DNA from: an uncultured Collinsella sp.
Lineage (GTDB): Bacteria > Actinomycetota > Coriobacteriia > Coriobacteriales > Coriobacteriaceae
NCBI GenBank assembly: GCA_934654625.1
Contig: CAKUGM010000002.1
Location: 16,553-80,552, forward strand
Direction: 5' to 3'
DNA length: 64,000 bases
Position 1 is the stretch's first letter; each line of letters begins with the position of its first letter. The position numbers were made by a program, and so were the translations under genes. The notes under the pieces are model-generated. The model saw only the letters and a list, made by a program, of their open reading frames with translations, was not told the origin of the DNA and made no database searches. Shown piece by piece: positions 7,979 through 16,638 of this stretch.

Positions 7979-9745
7979 ATGAAGCCTAAGCATCAGGCTA
8001 TCGTCGCCGGACTCGCGCTTTCGCTCACGCTGGGCGTGGCGGCACCTATCCCCATGCTTGCACAGACCGATACCGCGCAGCAGCAGGATGCCGTTGGCAA
8101 TGCTGGCGCCGATCCCATCACCGATGTCGATGCGACGCAGCCCGCCCCTTCCGATTACGATCCTGCTGATGAATACTCGGAGGGCATGGGCGCCACTTCC
8201 ATCATGACGCTCTCCTTTAATTCGGTCATGGCAACAAGTTCCTCGAGTTTGCAGCCCCTGGCGCTCTCTTCTGAGATGAAGTACTTTGCCGAAAACGAGA
8301 GCGGCAGCAATTACAATCTAGGCTTTAGCTATGGCGACGGCTATCACGCCATGGGTTTCTACCAGTTTGACCGCCGCTACGTGCTCGTCGACTTCATGCA
8401 GGAGTGCTACAACTACAATCCGCAGAAGTACAGCATGTTCAAAGCGGTCATCGACCGCGGTGGCGAGCTCAAACGCGATGCCGATAACGTGATTTACGAC
8501 AAGAAGACCCGCAAGCTCACCGAGCTGGGCCAGCTTGCCGAGGACGCTTGGCATGCCGCGTACGCTGCCGATCCGCAGGAGTTCTCGGCCTTGCAGGATG
8601 CCTATGGATACCAGGAGTATTACCTGCCGGTCGAGGGCATCGTTCGCAAGTACGGGCTTGATCTTTCGGGCCGCGCGGATTGCCTCAAGGGCCTGTGCTG
8701 GGGCATGAGCAACCTGTTTGGCCAGGGCGGATGCCAAAAGTTCTTCAAGATGGCGAACCTTTCCAACGATATGACCGACGAGCAGGCGGTGAGCGCCATC
8801 TGCGATGCGCTGATCGACTACATGACCAACACGTCGACCAATCAATACGCCAGCAGCTATGCGAATCGCTACAAACGCGAAAAGAAGACGTGCCTGGCTT
8901 ATCTGGCACAGCATAAGGCTGAAGACGATGCGAACAAGGACACCGCGGGTTCGGGTTCCGGCACGGGTGCGGGCGCTGATTCCGGCTCGGACGCTGGTGC
9001 AGACGCGGGCTCCGGCAGCGGTTCCGGCACAGGTGCGGGTTCCGATAGCGGCGCGGGTTCGGGTTCTGGCTCGACCGATCAGCCGTCGCAAGGCGAAGGT
9101 GCGACGGGTGACAGCTCTTCTTCCACAGGCAGTGCCGTCACGACGCCTGCGGGTGGCAACACGAGCGCTCCCTCTACCGATGCAGGCACGGGGTCTTCCT
9201 CCTCGCCGAGTACGGGAGATAAGGCAGATGCCGATGGCGGCTCGACTTCGAACGGCGGTTCGACCTCAAATGCTCCGAGCAACGCCCCTTCAAACGGTGG
9301 TGCTGCCTCGAGCGGTTCTACAAATGCCGGGGGAGATTCCGCCGATGATGCCGGGTCGGGTGACGACACCGCGACGGGCGGTGATGCTTCCGGCAACGGC
9401 ACCCCTTCAACCGATGCGGGCACTGCGGGGTCGGGTTCCACGTCGGTGCCGAGCACGGGCGAGAAACCAGATATCGGCAAGGACAACGGCGATTCGAGCA
9501 AGGGTGACGCGCAAGATCAGAACCAGGGCGACAAAGGCACAAAGGGTCAAGGCGATGCCAAGGCGAGCGCTGATAAGGGTGCCGTAAAGGCGGATGATGC
9601 CGAGAAGCTCCCCGCAACAGCAGATGCCGGCACGATCGGTCTTATGGTCTCTGCGGCGCTTTCGGCCTCGGGCATCGGCGCCGTGGCGGTTGGCAAACGC
9701 CGCTCTGCCGAGAAGATTCCCTTTGAGGATGGCTTTAGAGGTTAA
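7979..9745 (+). CDS. Secreted, LPxTx-anchored surface protein with Ser/Gly/Thr stalk
   Basis: 588 residues. An N-terminal signal peptide (hydrophobic core IVAGLALSLTLGVA) is followed by a folded domain at about residues 95-325 containing GYHAMGFYQFDRRY. I do not know this domain with certainty; the sequence recalls cell-wall hydrolase modules. A low-complexity stalk of about 200 residues (Gly-Ser-Asp-Thr-Ala repeats) leads to a sorting-like end: LPATA at 544-548, a hydrophobic stretch and KRR, then a longer tail than usual. The motif reads LPxTA rather than LPxTG. The ATG at 7979 follows GGGAGG. It is probably displayed on the cell wall. Confidence 0.75.
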   Translation: MKPKHQAIVAGLALSLTLGVAAPIPMLAQTDTAQQQDAVGNAGADPITDVDATQPAPSDYDPADEYSEGMGATSIMTLSFNSVMATSSSSLQPLALSSEMKYFAENESGSNYNLGFSYGDGYHAMGFYQFDRRYVLVDFMQECYNYNPQKYSMFKAVIDRGGELKRDADNVIYDKKTRKLTELGQLAEDAWHAAYAADPQEFSALQDAYGYQEYYLPVEGIVRKYGLDLSGRADCLKGLCWGMSNLFGQGGCQKFFKMANLSNDMTDEQAVSAICDALIDYMTNTSTNQYASSYANRYKREKKTCLAYLAQHKAEDDANKDTAGSGSGTGAGADSGSDAGADAGSGSGSGTGAGSDSGAGSGSGSTDQPSQGEGATGDSSSSTGSAVTTPAGGNTSAPSTDAGTGSSSSPSTGDKADADGGSTSNGGSTSNAPSNAPSNGGAASSGSTNAGGDSADDAGSGDDTATGGDASGNGTPSTDAGTAGSGSTSVPSTGEKPDIGKDNGDSSKGDAQDQNQGDKGTKGQGDAKASADKGAVKADDAEKLPATADAGTIGLMVSAALSASGIGAVAVGKRRSAEKIPFEDGFRG

Positions 9746-9776
9746 AGCATTCATCTTGTAACAAACGAATTTGCGT

Positions 9777-9808
9777 GAAGCCGTGGCATCTGAGCTGCGG
9801 CTTCTTTT
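9777..9808 (+). terminator. Rho-independent terminator after the surface protein gene
   Basis: GAAGCCG / CGGCTTC stem with extra inner GC pairs, followed by TTTTAT. Confidence 0.75.
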
Positions 9809-9836
9809 ATTAGCCAGTCGGTTGTGCGACGTTTTT

Positions 9837-9890
9837 CTCCACTTAGCTAAAGTAATGCCTTGCGTCTTACACTCCACTCGGCTAAAGTGA
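9837..9890 (+). promoter_or_regulatory. Promoter with two direct repeats upstream of the ABC transporter
   Basis: Two related 19-mers start 35 bp apart: CTCCACTTAGCTAAAGTAA (9837) and CTCCACTCGGCTAAAGTGA (9872). The second contains TAAAGT at 9883-9888, exactly 17 bp after TTGCGT (9860-9865), a reasonable promoter. The repeats may be tandem regulator sites for amino-acid control, or a duplicated promoter. Confidence 0.5.
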
Positions 9891-9969
9891 AACGCGTTAC
9901 AAAAGAGGCCGATGGGGTGCGCAGAGGGCGCAAGACCCGTTGGCATTGCGATGAGATTGAGGATTGCCT

Positions 9970-10824
9970 ATGAACAAGAAGCGCCTTATGGCCGTCATTG
10001 CGTGCGCGTTCGCGCTCGTTGCCGCCTTTGCCCTGGTTGGCTGTGGCGGCACTTCTTCCCAGACGGCAGGTTCCGCCGCAGGTTCCGCCGCTGCCGACAG
10101 CGACGGCTCCGTAGACATCAAGACCCTGACCGTGGGCTTTGACCAGTCCTATCCCCCGTATGGTTTCGTGGGCGACGACGGCGAGTTCACCGGTTTTGAT
10201 ATCGAGCTTGCCACCGAGGTCGCCAAGCGCTGCGGCTGGGAGCTCAAGCTCGAGCCCATCGACTGGGACGCCAAGGACAGCCTGCTTAATTCCGGTGCCA
10301 TCAACTGCATCTGGAACGGCTTTACCATGGAGGGCCGTGAGGACGATTACACCTTCTCCGATCCCTATATGCTCAACGGCCAGGTGGTCGTGGTCAAGAA
10401 GGATAGCGGCATCAAGAGCTTGGACGATCTTGCCGGCAAGACCGTCATCACCCAGACCGATTCCGCTGCCGAGGACGTCTTGAACGGCGACAAGGCCGAT
10501 CTTACCGCCACGTTCGCTTCGCTCGAGACCATCGGCGACTACAACACGGCCTTCATGCAGCTCGAATCCGGCGCTGTCGACGCAGTTGCCTGCGACCTCT
10601 CCATCGCTCAGTATCAGCTCTCTGCAAAGCCCGACGAGTACGTCCAGCTTGACGATATGCTCTCCGAAGAGCACTACGCTGTGGGCTTCAAGAAGGGTGA
10701 CGATGCCCTTGCCGCCAAGGTCAACGAGACCCTGAAGGAAATGGACAAGGACGGCTTCATCAAGGACCTGTGCGAGAAGTACGCGGATTACGGCATCAGC
10801 TACGACAACTGGGTACTTGAGTAA
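9970..10824 (+). CDS. Polar amino-acid ABC transporter substrate-binding lipoprotein
   Basis: 284 residues. The signal peptide ends in a lipobox (LVGC), so the mature protein is predicted to be lipid-anchored outside the membrane. The solute-binding domain shows the SBP_bac_3 pattern: VGFDQSYPPYGFVGDDGEFTG early, DAKDSLLNSGAINCIWNGFT, the pair-sensing FSDPYM, and VDAVACDLSIA. These families bind polar or charged amino acids such as glutamine, cystine or arginine; the exact ligand cannot be read here. It is first of three genes (binding protein, permease, ATPase) and is separated from the permease by two hairpins. Confidence 0.9.
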   Translation: MNKKRLMAVIACAFALVAAFALVGCGGTSSQTAGSAAGSAAADSDGSVDIKTLTVGFDQSYPPYGFVGDDGEFTGFDIELATEVAKRCGWELKLEPIDWDAKDSLLNSGAINCIWNGFTMEGREDDYTFSDPYMLNGQVVVVKKDSGIKSLDDLAGKTVITQTDSAAEDVLNGDKADLTATFASLETIGDYNTAFMQLESGAVDAVACDLSIAQYQLSAKPDEYVQLDDMLSEEHYAVGFKKGDDALAAKVNETLKEMDKDGFIKDLCEKYADYGISYDNWVLE

Positions 10825-10838
10825 GGATTGCTTCATTC

Positions 10839-10907
10839 GGGGCGCTCGCTTGAGCGCCCCGTAATGGGTGGACAGCGCTCCCGATGCCGGCTGGTCGGCA
10901 TCGGGAG
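10839..10907 (+). terminator. Two tandem intercistronic hairpins
   Basis: First hairpin: GGGGCGCTC / GAGCGCCCC (10839-10860). Second: 12-bp perfect stem CTCCCGATGCCG / CGGCATCGGGAG (10878-10907). Neither has a T-run. In ABC operons such hairpins usually protect the binding-protein mRNA and lower expression of the permease. Confidence 0.65.
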
Positions 10908-10932
10908 TTGCGTGTCTATAGAAAGGTAGAGC

Positions 10933-11586
10933 ATGGATATCACAACGATGTCGGGAATGCTGCTCTCGGGTTTTGGTACGACGCTGCAGATTTTTGTGTT
11001 GACGCTCGTGGGGTCGATTCCCCTGGCGGTGCCCGTGGCGCTTGCGCGCATGAGTAAGATTCGTCCGCTCGCGCTGCTCGCGCGCGTCTATATCTCCGTT
11101 ATGCGCGGTACGCCGCTGATGCTGCAGATGTTTGCCATCTATTTTGCGCCGTACTATGTGTTTGGTATTCGTCTGACGCCGGATTCCAAATGGTATGCGT
11201 GCATCTTTGCCTTCATCATCAACTATGCTGCCTATTTTGCCGAGATCTATCGTTCCGGCATCCAGTCCATCCCGCGCGGCCAGTACGAGGCGGCCGAGGT
11301 GCTGGGCTACACCAAGGTGCAGACGTTTTTCCGCATCGTGCTGCCGCAGGTGGTCAAGCGTATCCTGCCGGCTATGGGCAACGAAGTGATCACCTTGGTC
11401 AAGGACACATCGCTCGCCTTTGCGATTGGTGTGGCCGAGATGTTCTCGACCGCCAAGGCGCTCGTCGCCTCTCAGGTGAGCATGATGCCGTTTGCCATCT
11501 CCGCGGCGTTCTACTGGGTCTTCAACTTCTTGGTTGAGGTTCTCATGGGCGCGCTGGAGAAAAAGCTCGATTATTACCACGACTGA
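10933..11586 (+). CDS. Polar amino-acid ABC transporter permease
   Basis: 217 residues with about five membrane helices, of the HisM/GlnP family. It begins with a helix (GFGTTLQIFVLTLVGSIPL), carries FRGTPLML-like MRGTPLMLQ, and has the cytoplasmic coupling loop YRSGIQSIPRGQYEAAEVLG, which contacts the ATPase. The ATG at 10933 follows GAAAGGTAG. It works with the lipoprotein encoded upstream and the ATPase encoded 12 nt downstream. Confidence 0.92.
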   Translation: MDITTMSGMLLSGFGTTLQIFVLTLVGSIPLAVPVALARMSKIRPLALLARVYISVMRGTPLMLQMFAIYFAPYYVFGIRLTPDSKWYACIFAFIINYAAYFAEIYRSGIQSIPRGQYEAAEVLGYTKVQTFFRIVLPQVVKRILPAMGNEVITLVKDTSLAFAIGVAEMFSTAKALVASQVSMMPFAISAAFYWVFNFLVEVLMGALEKKLDYYHD

Positions 11587-11598
11587 TAGGGGGTAACG

Positions 11599-12381
11599 AT
11601 GACCGATTCCAATCGCTGCGCGGCTCCCGTCTTTTCGATGGAGCATGTGAGTAAATCCTTTGGCAAGACCTGCGTTTTGCGCGATATCTCGCTTTCTGTG
11701 CGTCCCGGCGAGGCCGTGGCCATCATCGGACCCTCGGGTGGCGGCAAGTCGACGCTTTTGCGCTGTGCCACCACGCTCGAGACTATCGATGCGGGTTCGC
11801 TGCGCTATGGCGACCTAACGGTCGCCTCTTCTAAGGACGGCGTTGTCTCGTATGCCAAGGGTGCCGACTTGCGTGCGGCGAAGAGCCGCTTTGGCCTGGT
11901 ATTCCAGGGCTATAACCTCTTTCCGCACATGACGGTGATGCGCAATATCTGCGATGCTCCCATCGCGGTGCAAAAGCGTCCGCGCGCAGAGGTGGAGGCG
12001 CAGGCCCAGGCGCTTATCGCCAAGATGGGCCTTGCGGGCTGCGAGAACAAGGTCCCGTGCCAGCTTTCCGGCGGCCAGCAGCAGCGCGCGAGTATCGCCC
12101 GCGCTCTGTGTCTCAATCCCGACATCCTCTTTTTCGACGAGCCTACGAGCGCGCTCGATCCCGAGTTGACGGGCGAGGTGCTCAAGGTGATTCGCCAGTT
12201 GGCGGCTGAGGACACGACGATGATCATCGTCACGCACGAGATGGCTTTCGCTCGCGATGTCGCTGACCGCGTGGTCTTTATGGACGGCGGCCTGATCGTG
12301 GAGGAGGGAACGCCCGCCGAGGTACTGGGCGCCCCGCAGCACGAGCGCACGCGCGCGTTCCTTTCGCGCTATAGCGGATAG
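11599..12381 (+). CDS. Polar amino-acid ABC transporter ATP-binding protein
   Basis: 260 residues, GlnQ/HisP-type ATPase that powers the transporter on the cytosolic face. Walker A is GPSGGGKST (near 42-50), the Q-loop is FQGYNLFPHMTV, the signature is LSGGQQQRASIARAL, Walker B is ILFFDEPTSALDPE and the H-loop is VTHEM. The ATG at 11599 follows GGGGGT; an internal ATG at the start of the core fold lacks a site. It closes the transporter operon. Confidence 0.94.
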   Translation: MTDSNRCAAPVFSMEHVSKSFGKTCVLRDISLSVRPGEAVAIIGPSGGGKSTLLRCATTLETIDAGSLRYGDLTVASSKDGVVSYAKGADLRAAKSRFGLVFQGYNLFPHMTVMRNICDAPIAVQKRPRAEVEAQAQALIAKMGLAGCENKVPCQLSGGQQQRASIARALCLNPDILFFDEPTSALDPELTGEVLKVIRQLAAEDTTMIIVTHEMAFARDVADRVVFMDGGLIVEEGTPAEVLGAPQHERTRAFLSRYSG

Positions 12382-12496
12382 CGCGATCGTAAGATACGCT
12401 TCGAGGACGGTGCGGTGACGCTAAACGTTGCCGCCCCGTTTGTCATTCACTGGTATCATGGGCACCAGATTCGCTCGCAACCGAAGGGAGCTTCGC

Positions 12497-13180
12497 ATGG
12501 AGGCTTACAAGCAAGAGTTCATCAAGTTCATGGTCGAGTCCGACGTGCTCAAGTTTGGCGAGTTCACGCTCAAGAGCGGCCGTCAGTCGCCGTTCTTCAT
12601 GAACGCCGGCGCCTATGTGACGGGCAGCCAGCTCAAGCGTTTGGGCGAGTACTACGCTCAGGCCATCCACGATAATTTCGGCGACGACTTCGACGTGCTG
12701 TTCGGGCCCGCCTACAAAGGCATTCCCCTGGCCGTGGTAACTGCTATCGCCTATCACGAGCTGTACGGCAAAGAGGTCAAGTACTGCTGCGACCGCAAGG
12801 AGGCCAAAGATCACGGCGCCGACAAGGGCAACCTGCTGGGTTATGAGCCCAAGGACGGCGACCGCGTGGTGATGGTCGAGGACGTGACCACTTCCGGCAA
12901 GTCCATCGACGAGACCTATCCCAAGGTCACCGCTGCTGCCGATGTTGAGATTCGCGGACTGATCGTCTCCCTCAACCGCATGGAGGTGGGCAAGGGCGGC
13001 GTTACCACGGCTCAGAAGGAGATCGAGGCCAAGTACGGCTTCCCTGTGGCAAGCATCGTTTCGATGGACGAGGTCGTCGAGGTGCTCTACAACCATGAGG
13101 TCGACGGCAAGGTGGTTATCGACGATACCCTCAAGGCTGCTATCGACGCGTATTACGAGCAGTACGGCGCCAAGGAGTAG
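12497..13180 (+). CDS. pyrE: Orotate phosphoribosyltransferase
   Basis: 227 residues. It joins orotate to PRPP to form OMP in pyrimidine synthesis. The PRPP-binding motif VMVEDVTTSGKSIDE is clear, as are the N-terminal LKSGRQSPFFMNAG and the FGPAYKGIPLA loop. The ATG at 12497 is preceded by GAAGGGAG; an upstream in-frame ATG at 12458 is not. It stands alone between the transporter operon and a strong terminator. Confidence 0.94.
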   Translation: MEAYKQEFIKFMVESDVLKFGEFTLKSGRQSPFFMNAGAYVTGSQLKRLGEYYAQAIHDNFGDDFDVLFGPAYKGIPLAVVTAIAYHELYGKEVKYCCDRKEAKDHGADKGNLLGYEPKDGDRVVMVEDVTTSGKSIDETYPKVTAAADVEIRGLIVSLNRMEVGKGGVTTAQKEIEAKYGFPVASIVSMDEVVEVLYNHEVDGKVVIDDTLKAAIDAYYEQYGAKE

Positions 13181-13211
13181 CATCCCCGCGTGCTGTCAAT
13201 TGCGTTTTGAG

Positions 13212-13244
13212 CGGACGCTCCGTATTCGGGGCGTTCGTTTTTTT
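13212..13244 (+). terminator. Rho-independent terminator after pyrE
   Basis: Stem CGGACGCTCCG / CGGGGCGTTCG (wobble pairs) with a TATT loop, then seven T. Confidence 0.85.
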
Positions 13245-13402
13245 CATGCTCCGGTAAGGGACGACGCCGTTCCTCGAATAATGGGGGGGGCGGGGCTTGC
13301 AATGACCTGCGGTCTGATATGCTCAAGCTGTTGTGCAAAATGGGCTTGGGGGGAAACATGGCGAATGTCATGGCCGGCCCGCGACCACGTTCGGAGGAAC
13401 TG

Positions 13403-13975
13403 ATGAAGAAGAAACTCACGACGCTCGCGCTCGTCTTGTTCGCCGCGCTGAGCATGCTCGCGCTGTGCGCTTGCAACAGCGGCCCCTCGGCGGAGGAGGT
13501 CATTCGAGAGGGCCTCTCCGAAGAGTTCGACATGATCGTCAACAGGAAGGGTGACGATTGGGATGAGATGATCAGCGATATCGAGGAGCAAGCTGACCTC
13601 TCTACGTTTGGCATCGATGCCGAGGAGTTTGTCAACACCTTGTTCGATGGCTTTGATTACGAGATCACCTCGGTTGATGTCGACGAGGATAACGATACCG
13701 CCATGGCTCACGTGACGCTCACCGCCAAGTCCATGAAGGACGTGATGGATGCCCTTGAGAGTGCAGCCAATGATTTCATGAATGATCCTGCCAACTATGA
13801 GGGCCTTAGCGAGGATGAAATCTACAAGAAGGTTGGCGAGTTGATGATGGACGCCATTCGTGGCGTTGAGACGCGCGAGATCGATGTGGATCTTGAGTGC
13901 GAGCGCGACGAGGACGGCAACTGGACCGAGTCCGATAGCGTTGAGGATGAGATTACCAACGCTCTGCTGAGCTAA
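13403..13975 (+). CDS. Putative lipoprotein of unknown function
   Basis: 190 residues. Lysine-rich start, hydrophobic segment and lipobox (LCAC) mark a lipoprotein signal. The mature part is very acidic and mostly helical, with a repeated pattern of Glu/Asp (EEVIREGLSEEFD, DDWDEMISDIEEQ) and conserved-looking YEITSVDVDEDNDTAMAHV, similar in feel to small actinobacterial/firmicute lipoproteins of the DUF5105 type. I would not assign the family firmly. The ATG at 13403 follows GGAGGAAC. A run of eight G lies at 13276-13283 in the leader. It is flanked by terminators on both sides. Confidence 0.75.
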   Translation: MKKKLTTLALVLFAALSMLALCACNSGPSAEEVIREGLSEEFDMIVNRKGDDWDEMISDIEEQADLSTFGIDAEEFVNTLFDGFDYEITSVDVDEDNDTAMAHVTLTAKSMKDVMDALESAANDFMNDPANYEGLSEDEIYKKVGELMMDAIRGVETREIDVDLECERDEDGNWTESDSVEDEITNALLS

Positions 13976-13998
13976 TCGACAAACGATAGCTTGCTTTT

Positions 13999-14030
13999 AG
14001 GGGTCGGGAGTAATTCCCGGCCCCTTTTTG
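13999..14030 (+). terminator. Rho-independent terminator after the lipoprotein gene
   Basis: GGGGTCGGGA / TTCCCGGCCCC stem with a short loop, followed by TTTTT. Confidence 0.85.
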
Positions 14031-14237
14031 GTTGAAACGAAAACGAAACCCATCAACAACTCGAAAGATAAGAGCGTAAAACCGAAAGTAAGGGGTTGTT
14101 AAGCGCAGGCTGGGACGACGACTACGTTTGAGCAGGGGACATGGCGTGGGTGCGTGAGGGGCGTCCGGCTGCGCGGTTTTGATCGGCATGGAGACGTATG
14201 CTTCTATGAAACGGTTAGGAAACAATTCAAGCCCAGC

Positions 14238-14473
14238 TTGACTTCATCGAGCTAAAGCGTAGACTGCATTAATGCAACGTAGGGAGATGGGAATTCCACA
14301 GGAGCCCATCACTTTGTAGAGGAATGCCACAGCATGTTTGTTAGCCAGCTACACATTATTAGCGTGATCATTATTTAGCGCGGGTTGGCGATAAACAGTC
14401 AGCCCGTGCCAGATGCGGGCGGCTGATAAAAGACGAGGGCCGTCGAATCGAAAATCGACGGCCCTCGTTTTTT
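14238..14473 (+). ncRNA. Candidate leader RNA or small RNA upstream of cstA
   Basis: The 540-bp gap before cstA holds a promoter candidate (TTGACT at 14238, 16-bp spacer, TAGACT at 14260-14265) and ends in a very strong terminator at 14434-14473. The roughly 200 nt between contain further hairpins (GATGGG/CCCATC around 14286-14309; a CAGCCCG/CGGGCGGCTG pair around 14400-14425). Because cstA starts only 45 nt after the terminator, attenuation of cstA or a free small RNA are both possible. I match it to no known riboswitch class. Confidence 0.35.
14434..14473 (+). terminator. Strong intrinsic terminator in the cstA leader
   Basis: A perfect 13-bp stem CGAGGGCCGTCGA / TCGACGGCCCTCG with an 8-nt loop, followed by TTTTTT. 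Confidence 0.85.
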
Positions 14474-14517
14474 ATCGAAATCGAAAGTGTTGGGGAGACC
14501 TCAGAAGGAAGGATAGT

Positions 14518-16416
14518 ATGAACGGAGTTGTAGTCATGCTCGTGTGCGCGGCGGTTCTCGCCTGCGGCTATCTCGGGTATGGACGCTGGCTGGCCAATAA
14601 GTGGGGCGTCGACAAGGAGGTCCTCACTCCCGCCAAGCGCATGAAGGACGGCAAGAACTTCTCGCCCGTCTCTGCATTCACCGCATTCTCGCACCAGTTC
14701 AGCTCGATCTGCGGCGCAGGCCCCGTCACGGGTACCATCGTGGCCATGGCCTTTGGCTGGCTGCCCGTCGTGCTGTGGGTGCTCGTCGGCGGCATCTTCT
14801 TTGGCGCCGTGCATGACTTCGGTGCCCTGTATGCCTCGATGAAGAACAACGGCAAGTCGCTGGCTCAGCTCATCGAGAAGTACATCGGCAAGACCGGCCG
14901 TCGCCTGTTCCTGCTGTTCTGCTGGCTGTTCTGCATCATCGTCATCGCTGCCTTCACCGACATGGTGTGCGGTACGTTCAAGTTCACCCCGGTCATGGGC
15001 GCTGATGGCGTGGCTACCGCTGCCATCGACTTCACCAAGTCCTATGCCGCCGGTTGCGCTGGCACCATCTCCATCCTCTTCACCTTTGTTGCTATCGCCT
15101 TTGGCTATGCCCAGAAGAAGTTCAACCTCACCGGTGCTGCCGAGTTCGCGACCGGCGTTGTGCTGATGGTTCTCATGTTTGCCGTGGGCATGCAGTTCCC
15201 GGTGTATCTCGACAAGTTCCAGTGGTTCGCCGTCGTTATGGTCTACCTGGTCTTTGCCGGCGCTATGCCCATCAGCGTGCTCAAGACCCCGCGTGACTAC
15301 CTCACCTCGATCATGATGATCGTTATGATTGTCTGTGCCGTGCTGGGCATCTTCGTCCTGGGCGCTCAGGGCCAGGCCACGATGACCGCCCCCGTCTTCA
15401 CCGGGTTCTCCACCGCTTCCGGCATGATGTTCCCCATCCTGTTCGTCTCCGTTGCCTGCGGCGCGCTTTCCGGCTTCCACAGCCTCGTGTCTTCCGGCAC
15501 TTCCTCCAAGCAGGTCGAGAAGGAGGCCGACGCCGTCAAGGTTGGCTACGGCGCCATGATCGTCGAGTCCTTCGTGGGCATCCTCGCCATCGTCGTTGCC
15601 GGCATCATGTTCTCTTCGATGAACACCGCCGGTACCGGTACCGTGAACGTGGCCAATGGCGGCCTCGCTTCCACCCCGTTCCAGATCTTCGCCGCCGGCA
15701 TCGCCCGCGGTATGACGTCCTTTGGCGTCGATCAGACCGTCGCCACTGTCTTTATGACCATGAACGTCTCGGCGCTCGCCCTCACTTCGCTTGACGCCGT
15801 CGCTCGTATCGCCCGTACCTCGTTCTCCGAGTTCTTCGCCAAGACCAACGACGCTCTGGCCATCAATGCCAAGACCGGCGTCATGAAGGTCCTGGGCAAC
15901 CCCTGGTTCGCCACCGTTGTGACCCTGCTTCCGGGCCTTGCCCTCGCCTTTGGCGGTTATGCCAACATTTGGCCGCTGTTCGGTGCTTCCAACCAGCTGC
16001 TCGGTGGCATGACCATGATCACCCTCGCCGTGTTCTGCAGGTGCACCGGCCGCAAGGGTTGGATGCTCTACGTGCCCGTGGCATTCCTGCTGGTCTGCAC
16101 CTTCACCTCTTTGGTGCAGAGCGCCCTGGGCTGTGTGGCCGCCATCCAGGCGTACGGTCTGTTTGGCTCGATCCCGGCAGCAACCGCCGGTGCCGCCGCG
16201 ACTCCCGTGCTTGCCACCAAGGGCCTTCAGCTGCTCTTTGCCGTGCTGCTGATGGTTCTGGGCCTGATCGTTGCCGTGAACTGCCTTAAGGAGTTCTTCG
16301 GCAAGGAGGCCGGCTCCCTGCCCGACGAGGAGCCCGAGTGGACCGAGATGGGCCGTGCCGAGTATGGCCGCGCTTCCGTCGAGGCTCCCGCCGATGGAGC
16401 TGCCCAGAACGCCTAA
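14518..16416 (+). CDS. cstA: Carbon starvation protein CstA family transporter
   Basis: 632 residues with about 16 membrane helices. CstA/BtsT proteins import peptides or pyruvate. Landmarks are the N-terminal LTPAKRMKDGKNFSPVS, HQFSSICGAGPVTGT, GGIFFGAVHDF, and GFHSLVSSGTSSKQV in the middle. The length is shorter than enterobacterial CstA (~700) but normal for the family. The ATG at 14518 follows AGAAGGAAGG. The preceding terminator-ended leader suggests control by attenuation. Confidence 0.92.
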   Translation: MNGVVVMLVCAAVLACGYLGYGRWLANKWGVDKEVLTPAKRMKDGKNFSPVSAFTAFSHQFSSICGAGPVTGTIVAMAFGWLPVVLWVLVGGIFFGAVHDFGALYASMKNNGKSLAQLIEKYIGKTGRRLFLLFCWLFCIIVIAAFTDMVCGTFKFTPVMGADGVATAAIDFTKSYAAGCAGTISILFTFVAIAFGYAQKKFNLTGAAEFATGVVLMVLMFAVGMQFPVYLDKFQWFAVVMVYLVFAGAMPISVLKTPRDYLTSIMMIVMIVCAVLGIFVLGAQGQATMTAPVFTGFSTASGMMFPILFVSVACGALSGFHSLVSSGTSSKQVEKEADAVKVGYGAMIVESFVGILAIVVAGIMFSSMNTAGTGTVNVANGGLASTPFQIFAAGIARGMTSFGVDQTVATVFMTMNVSALALTSLDAVARIARTSFSEFFAKTNDALAINAKTGVMKVLGNPWFATVVTLLPGLALAFGGYANIWPLFGASNQLLGGMTMITLAVFCRCTGRKGWMLYVPVAFLLVCTFTSLVQSALGCVAAIQAYGLFGSIPAATAGAAATPVLATKGLQLLFAVLLMVLGLIVAVNCLKEFFGKEAGSLPDEEPEWTEMGRAEYGRASVEAPADGAAQNA

Positions 16417-16454
16417 TCGCGCCCGAGCGCATCTGTCGCACATATCGTCACATT

Positions 16455-16490
16455 CGCCCGAGTGCTCTGCAGCCGCACTCGGGCGTTTTT
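16455..16490 (+). terminator. Rho-independent terminator after cstA
   Basis: 11-bp stem CGCCCGAGTGC / GCACTCGGGCG, 9-nt loop, TTTTT. Confidence 0.88.
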
Positions 16491-16638
16491 GTTTTGATGC
16501 TGGCTGGCGCTGCGGAGCGCATGCGTTTTTACCGCCTTGACGTGCCGTACTCCGCGTGGAATCGGCCCGGCAAGAAGCCTCGCCCCGTTTCCATGGGGTA
16601 CCATACAGACGTTTGTGTTTGTAATCGAGGAGGCTTGT

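Noticed and set aside
9847..11646. 599-codon minus-strand open frame across the amino-acid transporter genes
   Set aside because: Shadow of two well-supported plus-strand genes and their gap; composition is that of antisense translation.
14371..16443. Very long minus-strand open frame opposite cstA
   Set aside because: It is the mirror of a high-GC gene (many His/Gly/Asp codons, no domain, no ribosome site); cstA on the plus strand has clear motifs.
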